A stretch of 64,000 nucleotides of DNA from JAAXHV01 sp965207165 (GTDB taxonomy: Bacteria; Pseudomonadota; Gammaproteobacteria; Eutrophobiales; Eutrophobiaceae), in the NCBI GenBank assembly GCA_965207165.1, contig OZ242265.1, positions 1,736,001-1,800,000 of the forward strand, given 5' to 3'. The notes under the pieces are model-generated. The model saw only the letters and a list, made by a program, of their open reading frames with translations. It was not told the DNA's origin and did not search any database. The position numbers and the translations under genes are program-made. Positions within the stretch are counted from its first letter, which is position 1. The number at the start of each line of letters is the position of its first letter. Shown piece by piece: positions 58,465 to 64,000 of the stretch.

Positions 58465-59532
58465 CTATCTTGCACCGAGCAGGACGCGCTCGGTACCCAC
58501 TCGCCGGGATGGAATCTGGAAGTTTTCCCGTAACGTCAGCAGCAGTCCATTGATATCACCGGCCTTGAACAGGCCTGCAACCCGCACGGCCTTGAGTCTT
58601 TCATCCAGTATTTCAAATTCAACGGAGGTATACCTGCTTATTTCATGTATGGCTTCTTCCAGGGTTTCTCCCTGAAAGATGAGGTTTCCTTCGCGCCAGG
58701 ACAAATCAGCGGCAACCTCTTCAGGCGCTATTTTTCTTATTTTTGCGTTCCCGGAGTCAAGGATGGCTGCCTCACCTTCCGAAACCACGGGCGCGTCCTG
58801 TGCCGTCCGGAGCATGTTCACCGGACTGCCTGTTATATCTGAAGCCGTTTGCTCTACGATGGCTACTCTGCCTTCGGTAACAATGATCTCTACAATATTG
58901 TGTTTGCTTATCTCCACATTGAACGCAGTTCCCACAGCCTGAATGAACCGGTTGCCGGCGTGCACGGTCAAGGGCCGGGTATTATCTTCGGCAACGCTGA
59001 AATGCGCTTCGCCGCGGGAGAGCGAAATATAACGTTCACTGCCGGTATAATTGACCTGGATGTGAGTGTTGGTGTTCAGGACGACCTCCGTACCGTCAGG
59101 CAGGTTCACGGATGAGTGTTCGCCTATTGAGGTCTCGTAGACGCCGTCGAAAGCTCCCGGCAAGGATTGTGAACGTTCAACCGCAACCTGCGGTGATACA
59201 AACCCGGCGCGCTCGGCACGTTCAGGGAACCACCAGAATACCAGGACTCCGATTACCAACACCGTCGCGGCTGTGGCAAGGGAATAGCGCCAGGCAGTAT
59301 GGCGCTGCCGGGAAACGTCCGGGAACAAATCCGATAACCTTGACAGGGAATCCATCTTGTCCCAGAGCTCGGCCATATTAAACAATATTTCCCGGTGCTC
59401 CTTTCTTTCAACCAGCCACTCCTGCAGCGTTGCACGCTCATCGGCCGACAAGCCGCGGTCCAGTTTCGCCAGCCATTCGCTGGCTTCCGTATGAATCTTG
59501 TCCTGACTGGGAAGTTCGTGAATGTTGTTCAC
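58465..59532 (-). CDS. FecR-family anti-sigma/sigma regulator
   Basis: Inner-membrane regulator of 355 residues. The cytosolic N-terminus (ASEWLAKLDRGLSADERATL, DUF4880) binds the sigma factor. One membrane helix (residues about 85-105, SLATAATVLVIGVLVFWWF) is followed by the periplasmic FecR domain (GEHSSVNLPDGTEVVLNTNT, GEAHFSVAEDNTRPLTVHAG). A C-terminal STN-like DUF4974 (YTSVEFEILDERLKAVRVAG) receives the signal from the receptor. It overlaps the sigma gene by four bases and precedes the STN receptor, the standard Fec-like order. Confidence 0.93.
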   Translation of the reverse strand: MNNIHELPSQDKIHTEASEWLAKLDRGLSADERATLQEWLVERKEHREILFNMAELWDKMDSLSRLSDLFPDVSRQRHTAWRYSLATAATVLVIGVLVFWWFPERAERAGFVSPQVAVERSQSLPGAFDGVYETSIGEHSSVNLPDGTEVVLNTNTHIQVNYTGSERYISLSRGEAHFSVAEDNTRPLTVHAGNRFIQAVGTAFNVEISKHNIVEIIVTEGRVAIVEQTASDITGSPVNMLRTAQDAPVVSEGEAAILDSGNAKIRKIAPEEVAADLSWREGNLIFQGETLEEAIHEISRYTSVEFEILDERLKAVRVAGLFKAGDINGLLLTLRENFQIPSRRVGTERVLLGAR

Positions 59533-60101
59533 GACCCACCTCCTCGAGTTGTTTTCTGAGTATTCTTTGTAGCGGGAACGGGTTGTCCGGAAACATGAGT
59601 CATATAATAACTGCAGCGTTTTATCCCGTTAGCTATATGTTTCTCCACGGTACTTTCACTGATATTCATATATTCCGCTATTTCCTTTTGAGAAAAGCCG
59701 TACACTTTCTTGAGAACAAAAGCCCGCCGGCACTGGGCCGGCAGGCAGCGTACGGCTTCACAGAACAACGCGAATTCTTCTTTCGCTACCGCGTTACGAT
59801 ACGTTTCGTTATACCCTTCCCCGGCGTTGGCCAGTTCTGCCAGTTCATTTTCATCAACGGAATGATGTAGCCTGTTGCCCGCACTTTTCACATAATCCAG
59901 AGCGAGGTTTTTTGCCGTTTTCAGCAAAAAGGAGCGGGGATATTTAATATTTTCCTTCTGTTCTACCTGGCAGACCCGGACATAGGTTTCCTGGACAATA
60001 TCCTCGATATCCCTGGGCGGTACGATATGGGAGATTGCACGCGCCAGGACATTCCTGAAAGATATGTATATCGCACCCAATTCTATCTGTTTAGTCATCA
60101 A
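59529..60101 (-). CDS. ECF sigma factor, FecI-like
   Basis: RNA polymerase sigma factor of 190 residues. Region 2 has ISHIVPPRDIEDIVQETYVR and SFLLKTAKNLALDYVKSA, which binds the -10 element. Region 4 has RAFVLKKVYGFSQKEIAEYM and SESTVEKHIANGIKRC, the helix-turn-helix for the -35 element. A stretch between them covers about residues 75-115. With FecR (four-base overlap) and the STN receptor it forms a cell-surface signalling set that would turn on the receptor gene when its substrate binds. Confidence 0.93.
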   Translation of the reverse strand: MMTKQIELGAIYISFRNVLARAISHIVPPRDIEDIVQETYVRVCQVEQKENIKYPRSFLLKTAKNLALDYVKSAGNRLHHSVDENELAELANAGEGYNETYRNAVAKEEFALFCEAVRCLPAQCRRAFVLKKVYGFSQKEIAEYMNISESTVEKHIANGIKRCSYYMTHVSGQPVPATKNTQKTTRGGGS

Positions 60102-60244
60102 CCCCTGCTATGGATAGAACATTAACTGAATGATAGACGAATGGGACAGGAGTTTCCTCCATAACAGAGACACCGTTTGTCGTGTCAACGCAAGCGGGAA
60201 CTCGGTAGACGAACTGTCCCCGGAGGTAAGATAATTAACTGCGC

Positions 60245-60607
60245 TTAAATGTCCTCGTACAAATCAAATCCAAGCACAATCCTGAGATATTCCTCGACCT
60301 CCGCAAGTTCCGGTTTGGTCAATACTGTAAGCACCTCGGCGGAAATTCGCCTGTTATCAATGCTTCTTACCTGGTCCAGCATGGCTTCGGAAGCCGATTG
60401 CAGTTGCTCCCTGGCGCTGATCCGATATCGCAATGGCGCCGCATCATCGACCAGCCTGCTGGTGAGTGGAATAACTGTTGTACTCGGGTGGTTGGCATCA
60501 TTCAGTAGATCACTTTGAATGATCAGGCATGGCCGTATCTTGCCCGGTTCCGTACCTTTTGCAGGATTGAAGTTTGCAAGACGTATCTCGCCGCGTCTAC
60601 AGGCCAT
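60245..60607 (-). CDS. MazF/PemK-like endoribonuclease toxin
   Basis: Toxin of 120 residues from the ATG at 60607 (MACRRGEIRLANFNPAKGTE); the frame is open to 60625. The PemK/MazF fold is shown by RRGEIRLANF, KIRPCLIIQSDLLND, TTVIPLTSRL and MLDQVRSIDNRRI, with Arg and Thr catalytic positions in the expected places. It would cleave mRNA when free. Its start overlaps the end of the antitoxin gene by 11 bases, typical of TA operons. The family is also known as ChpB/PemK. Confidence 0.88.
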   Translation of the reverse strand: MACRRGEIRLANFNPAKGTEPGKIRPCLIIQSDLLNDANHPSTTVIPLTSRLVDDAAPLRYRISAREQLQSASEAMLDQVRSIDNRRISAEVLTVLTKPELAEVEEYLRIVLGFDLYEDI

Positions 60608-60830
60608 CGGCGTCGGCGGCGTCAAGATCGGATGCGTACTGCAGGGATTCCTCGCGGATTTTCAATGACGCTTCCCGGACCTGGCGCCCCAGGGAAACTC
60701 GCTCCAGGTGTTTTTTGTAATTCAACACCGCGCTGCGCAAGACCCCGCTCTTTGTGGTGTTCAGGTTTCTTGCCAGGCCTGTGAGCAAGGCGTCAAACGT
60801 ATCATCGGCTTTCAGTGTAATGGTCTTCAT
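60597..60830 (-). CDS. Ribbon-helix-helix antitoxin
   Basis: Antitoxin of 77 residues. The N-terminus (MKTITLKADDTFDALLTGLA followed by TTKSGVLRSAVLNYKKHL) fits a ribbon-helix-helix DNA-binding domain that would repress its own operon. The C-terminal tail (SLKIREESLQYASDLDAADA), rich in acid residues, should wrap the MazF-like toxin whose gene overlaps its 3' end. Confidence 0.82.
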   Translation of the reverse strand: MKTITLKADDTFDALLTGLARNLNTTKSGVLRSAVLNYKKHLERVSLGRQVREASLKIREESLQYASDLDAADADGL

Positions 60831-60950
60831 TGCTGTAAATAGTAATACTTTTTTAAGTAATTATACGGATTAACCGGGCAGAATTCAAATGGGTCGCCGG
60901 ATCCCGCCCCGGCATGACGAACGGGGGGCGCGGGAATGGCGGACCCGGGG

Positions 60951-61505
60951 TTAAACAAAGGTATTCGGCTTGCGCGCAAACAGCCGTTCGACCATGGGTA
61001 TGAAGTATTCCAGCGGTCTCGACGGGTAGGCGGGATCGAACGAGCACTGGTCCCACCTGGCGCAGAAATCGACACAGTCCTGGTACCAGGGATGGTCCTT
61101 GTAGCGGTCACGGGCATTCCTGTCCTGCTCGTAATGCTCCATCCAGTAATAGCCCTGGAACAACCCGTGGTGTTTCACTACCCAGTAGTTCTTTTCGCTG
61201 ACATAGGGCCGCAATACGGCTGCGGCGATTTGCGAGTGATTACAGGGGCCGAGCACGTCACCGAGGTCGTGTAACAGCGCGCATACCACAGTTTCCTCGT
61301 CAGCGCCGTCCCGCTCCGCCCGCGTAGCAGTCTGCAGGCAATGCTCAAGGCGGCTGATCTGATACGGGGAATCACCGTCCATGGCACGCAGCCAGCCAAT
61401 CACCCGCTGCGCCTGGCCTGCCGCGTTTTTGTCATCATGGGCAAAAACCAGGTCGTAATCCTCCCGGGTGCCGTGATCCATGGCGGTAAAATTGACTTTA
61501 CTCAT
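60951..61505 (-). CDS. HD-domain protein, possible PhnZ/TmpB-like diiron oxygenase
   Basis: Protein of 184 residues from the ATG at 61505, overlapping the upstream gene by eight bases; the frame is open to 61532. The HD fold is marked by SRLEHCLQTATRAERDGADE, VVCALLHDLGDVLGPCNHSQ and VVKHHGLFQGYYW. Spacing follows the small HD oxygenases (PhnZ, TmpB, MIOX-like) that cleave C-P or C-C bonds with two irons, better than nucleotide phosphohydrolases. The tyrosine that PhnZ uses near its start is not in the aligned place, so the reaction may differ. It ends a five-gene operon with two or three other oxygenase-type proteins. Confidence 0.7.
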   Translation of the reverse strand: MSKVNFTAMDHGTREDYDLVFAHDDKNAAGQAQRVIGWLRAMDGDSPYQISRLEHCLQTATRAERDGADEETVVCALLHDLGDVLGPCNHSQIAAAVLRPYVSEKNYWVVKHHGLFQGYYWMEHYEQDRNARDRYKDHPWYQDCVDFCARWDQCSFDPAYPSRPLEYFIPMVERLFARKPNTFV

Positions 61506-62487
61506 GGCCGCTGACAAATTGATCGTAGACATCAGGCGCGAGGGCGGCGCGCAATATGCGCTGAATGATTACCGGGTTCACGCCGATATCGTTTGCGGAG
61601 ATTAGCAGGGCCCGCCGGTCGGGGTGTAGTTCGCTTTTTACCCGGTCTATCAGGCGCCGGTAACGGGGTAATCCCTGTTTGCCCATGCCGTAGCGGTGCC
61701 AGGTCTCGCGCCAGTCGCTGGCAAAGTCTTTCAACGTGCATTTGTATCGTTCGACCAGGTCAGGATCATTATGGGGATGCTCCTCAAATTCACGCACCAG
61801 TCCGTCCACCAGCGCATCGATTTCCCCCGGCGCCATGACCGGCGTGATATTGTAATTCTCGGTCTGGATGTCAGCCCGCCTGCCCGGCTCAAATGGTACA
61901 AATTCGACCTGTTTGTCATCCGTGCCGTACCTCGCCGGACCGGTCTGCACTGAGCGCCTGACCATCTGCCAGAAACGCGAGGAACCGGACAGGTCTATGA
62001 CCAGGTGAATACGTTCCTGTGCTCCTGCATTGATGACGTTGTGCCGGCGCCAGTTATCGAATATCCAGCATTCGCCCGCCTGCATGTGGACTTTTTCGTC
62101 GCCGCAGTAAAACATGACTGCGGGGTCGGTTGTGATCGGTATGTGTATGCGTGTCCGGGTATACCAGTGGTAATTGAAATCGACGTGGTACTGCACCTCG
62201 CAGCCCGGATCGAGTTTCATCAGGCGGGAACGCGCCAGCACTTCGCCGAAACTCGCCATCACCTGCCGGTGGTAGGGGCACCGGGCAAGATTGGGGGTAG
62301 CCGCCATGCGTCCGCCGAATTCGTCGTTTTCCCCGCCTGCCCGGGATATGAGCGCGACGGCCGAATTCCCCTTCAGTCCCAACGGGTGCGGCCTCCAGGC
62401 AGCCGGTTCCAGTTGCGCGGCTTCCTGTGCCAGCACGCTTGCGTCAAAGGACAGCGGCAGGCGGATGAAGGGTCTGGCAAGTTTCAT
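61498..62487 (-). CDS. Aspartyl/asparaginyl beta-hydroxylase-like 2-oxoglutarate oxygenase
   Basis: Cupin-fold oxygenase of 329 residues. The N-terminal 190 residues match the Asp_Arg_Hydrox family: LARCPYHRQVMASFGEVLAR, then YHVDFNYHWYTRTRIHIPIT with the HxD iron ligands, GDEKVHMQAGECWIFDNWRR, and the last His in HNVINAGAQERIHLVIDLSG. The C-terminal 130 residues (from PFEPGRRADIQTENYNITPV) are helical and not assigned. Family members hydroxylate Asp/Asn in proteins or modify lipids and peptides. It overlaps the HD-domain gene, so the two proteins are made together. Confidence 0.82.
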   Translation of the reverse strand: MKLARPFIRLPLSFDASVLAQEAAQLEPAAWRPHPLGLKGNSAVALISRAGGENDEFGGRMAATPNLARCPYHRQVMASFGEVLARSRLMKLDPGCEVQYHVDFNYHWYTRTRIHIPITTDPAVMFYCGDEKVHMQAGECWIFDNWRRHNVINAGAQERIHLVIDLSGSSRFWQMVRRSVQTGPARYGTDDKQVEFVPFEPGRRADIQTENYNITPVMAPGEIDALVDGLVREFEEHPHNDPDLVERYKCTLKDFASDWRETWHRYGMGKQGLPRYRRLIDRVKSELHPDRRALLISANDIGVNPVIIQRILRAALAPDVYDQFVSGHE

Positions 62488-62516
62488 GGCTCGTTAAGTC
62501 TGATTTCGCGGTATCT

Positions 62517-63161
62517 TCAGGGACCGGTAACAATCCTTTCCGCATCATATCCGAAAAGCTCGAAATCCTTGCGGTAATATCCTGCAACCGCTTGCTTCAG
62601 GGTAGCGTCATAATAGCATTCGTAACTCCTGTGACGGGAGGCGTTCTTCCTTGTCAATTTCGACGGGGCAAGGCCGATGTGACGGCAGATCTCATCAAAT
62701 GATTCCTGCAGGGTTTCATAACGCCCCACGTAATCCATCATAAGCGTACCGTTATCATCCGTCAGCAGGTGGTGTTGGGGCCTTACCAGGACGCGCTGCC
62801 GGAAGCGCGTATTGCCGAGGGCCTGGCGCATGAAGCCGGCTTCGTTTCCGGCAAGACCGGGATTGCGCCGGTTCAGGAAAAAACAGGTGGAAACATACCG
62901 GTCAAAAGGATTCCTGACAAAGCCGAACTTGAAATACGACGACCAGGTCTCTGCCTGCAGGTTGGACTTTACCTGTTGAAAAGAGATATGGCCGTGCCTG
63001 ACGGCGGCGATACCCGGAACCGGAATGCGCTGTTCGCCGAACAACGCCTGCTGCTCCCAATCACCATCATCCAGGTACGCCCTGAGGGCCTGGCGCACGG
63101 CATGGGTTGCCGTCCTCGGCACTGCGAAGAAAATGAAGCGGTGCTTATGGGAGATGATCAC
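62517..63161 (-). CDS. Sulfotransferase family 2 protein
   Basis: PAPS-dependent sulfotransferase of 214 residues, of the carbohydrate/heparan type (Sulfotransfer_2). The N-terminus (HKHRFIFFAVPRTATHAVRQ) is the 5'-phosphosulfate loop, and FKFGFVRNPFDRYVSTCFFL is the 3'-phosphate site. A C-terminal half with VGRYETLQESFDEICRHIGL completes the fold. It overlaps the Rieske ferredoxin gene by 17 bases, in the operon with hydroxylases. It may sulfate a hydroxyl group put in by one of them. Confidence 0.87.
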   Translation of the reverse strand: MIISHKHRFIFFAVPRTATHAVRQALRAYLDDGDWEQQALFGEQRIPVPGIAAVRHGHISFQQVKSNLQAETWSSYFKFGFVRNPFDRYVSTCFFLNRRNPGLAGNEAGFMRQALGNTRFRQRVLVRPQHHLLTDDNGTLMMDYVGRYETLQESFDEICRHIGLAPSKLTRKNASRHRSYECYYDATLKQAVAGYYRKDFELFGYDAERIVTGP

Positions 63162-63474
63162 CGGGCAGGATATATATCTCGTCGTCTACCACCCTGGCCG
63201 GGCAGGTTTTCAGGTCTATGCATACCGGTGCGCCCCTGGCTTTGCCGGAGGGGATGTGGAAACGCCCCTGGTGCAACGGGCATTCGATGATATCGTCGAT
63301 GACAAACCCTTCCGCCAGATGCTGCTGCTCATGGGTGCAGAGGCCATCAGTGGCAAACACCTTACCGGCCAGGGTTCTGTATATGGCATAGGTGCTCCCT
63401 CCATGATCAAACCGCATAACGTCCTCTTCGTCAATATCGTGGATAGAACCCACCAGTACCCATTTGTCAGTCAT
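63145..63474 (-). CDS. Rieske 2Fe-2S ferredoxin (MocE-like)
   Basis: Soluble Rieske ferredoxin of 109 residues from the ATG at 63474; starts at 63486 and 63588 are in frame but overlap more of the upstream gene. The cluster ligands are in CTHEQQHL and ECPLHQGRF, spaced C-X-H, 16 residues, C-X2-H. It overlaps the end of the desaturase-like gene by eight bases. That pairing mirrors MocD/MocE of rhizopine breakdown, where the Rieske protein feeds electrons to a membrane di-iron hydroxylase. No reductase is seen. Confidence 0.88.
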   Translation of the reverse strand: MTDKWVLVGSIHDIDEEDVMRFDHGGSTYAIYRTLAGKVFATDGLCTHEQQHLAEGFVIDDIIECPLHQGRFHIPSGKARGAPVCIDLKTCPARVVDDEIYILPGDHLP

Positions 63475-64000
63475 TTTGATAGACATACCAGGGATCTGTT
63501 TTCTGCCTGGCTTTGGTTGCAAACACTTCTGCCATGGCGCCGCTAACCCCTTTGCTCGGCACGGGCATCTGATCCTTGACACGCTCATGCAGCGCCTTCA
63601 GGGCGTGGAACGGCACCATAGGGAACATATGGTGTTCAATATGATAGTTCATATTGCAATAGAAAAACCGCAGCAGCGGATTCAGGTACATGGTCCGGGT
63701 GGTCAGGCGGTGGTCCTTGACGCCGGTCGCCAGGGCGCCATGCTGGGTGATGCGCAATATCCCGTGTACCGGCGCGCCGACCGCCCGGGGCAGCAACAGC
63801 AGGCACACCGGCAACCACGTCTGCATCCAGACGGAAAGACCGATAATAGCGATATAGCTCAGCAGAAAAAGCCGGGCATTACGGAAAACAGCCGGTAGTT
63901 CGGAGGCAGGTACGGACTCCCTGATGAAATAATTCGCATACCCGAAGGTCAGTTGTGCCAGTTCTTTATTGTAGTGCCATACCTGGTTCCAGCCGCCGGC
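63467..64000 (-). CDS. Membrane fatty-acid-desaturase-type hydroxylase (MocD-like), 5' end cut
   Basis: The frame is open from the window end to 63467, giving the last 177 residues. It is an integral membrane di-iron enzyme of the desaturase/hydroxylase family. It contains membrane segments (RLFLLSYIAIIGLSVWMQTW and on), and the His boxes in RITQHGALATGVKDHRL and NMNYHIEHHMFPMVPFHALK. These match the group next to Rieske ferredoxins (MocD) more than lipid desaturases with cytochrome b5. Upstream His box 1 lies outside the window. It is the first visible gene of the five-gene operon. Confidence 0.87.
   Translation of the reverse strand, partial: AGGWNQVWHYNKELAQLTFGYANYFIRESVPASELPAVFRNARLFLLSYIAIIGLSVWMQTWLPVCLLLLPRAVGAPVHGILRITQHGALATGVKDHRLTTRTMYLNPLLRFFYCNMNYHIEHHMFPMVPFHALKALHERVKDQMPVPSKGVSGAMAEVFATKARQKTDPWYVYQND

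Noticed and set aside
60831..60950. GC-rich gap with GCCCCGGCATGACGA as an attachment site or small gene
   Set aside because: It resembles a fragment of a common dispersed palindrome. No second copy in the window and no open frame with a start signal.

Overview
The window looks like chromosomal DNA of a free-living, probably marine, aerobic gammaproteobacterium. This rests on gene content: three TonB-dependent receptors, a DUF1302/DUF1329/RND envelope cluster, a Bcr/CflA exporter, tandem sarcosine/dimethylglycine dehydrogenase-like flavoproteins and a FecIR-type signalling set. Taxonomy was not computed. No rRNA, tRNA or CRISPR array was seen.

1-6782 (mainly minus strand) holds three enzymes of C5-dicarboxyl-CoA chemistry: methylsuccinyl-CoA dehydrogenase (mcd, cut by the window edge), mesaconyl-C4-CoA hydratase (meh) and mesaconyl-CoA C1-C4 CoA transferase (mct). 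Together they could turn methylsuccinyl-CoA into citramalyl-CoA. A Bcr/CflA exporter and the housekeeping GTPase gene typA lie among them.

6889-27585 (minus strand) is about 20 kb of co-directional genes for aromatic, probably halogenated, compounds. It has an intradiol dioxygenase, a 2Fe-2S ferredoxin, an HpaB-type monooxygenase, a duplicated-domain reductive dehalogenase, an HCCA-isomerase-like protein, two DUF1329 proteins, a DUF1302 porin-like protein, an RND permease and a YCF48 lipoprotein. It continues with a meta-cleavage lower pathway (dmpC, E, F, G, H types), a GlcG-like protein and a GST. A GntR regulator and a TonB receptor are divergent (27820-30862). No extradiol dioxygenase, 4-oxalocrotonate tautomerase or flavin reductase gene was seen.

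30865-36308 is an accessory region. A gene resembling a type III secretion effector with an HExxH zincin domain appears split in frame by a 3.9 kb integrase-bearing element whose ends share CTTCTCA. A CesT-like chaperone gene follows the 3' half. Inside the element are inverted, partly decayed modules.

36346-48609 carries an AzgA-type purine permease and a quaternary/methylated amine cluster: two FAD-GcvT oxidoreductases, a non-pyrrolysine MttB-family methyltransferase, its corrinoid protein, an MmsA-type dehydrogenase and a gamma-butyrobetaine-hydroxylase-like oxygenase. A 267 bp nested palindromic element lies inside it.

48728-64000 holds a TonB receptor, two overlapping TPR-sulfotransferases, an STN-containing TonB receptor with FecR and an ECF sigma factor, a MazF-like toxin-antitoxin pair, and a tightly packed operon of desaturase-like hydroxylase (MocD-like, cut by the edge), Rieske ferredoxin, sulfotransferase, Asp/Asn-hydroxylase-like oxygenase and HD-domain protein.

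Short palindromes of several families are scattered between genes, and one copy is built in frame into a coding sequence.
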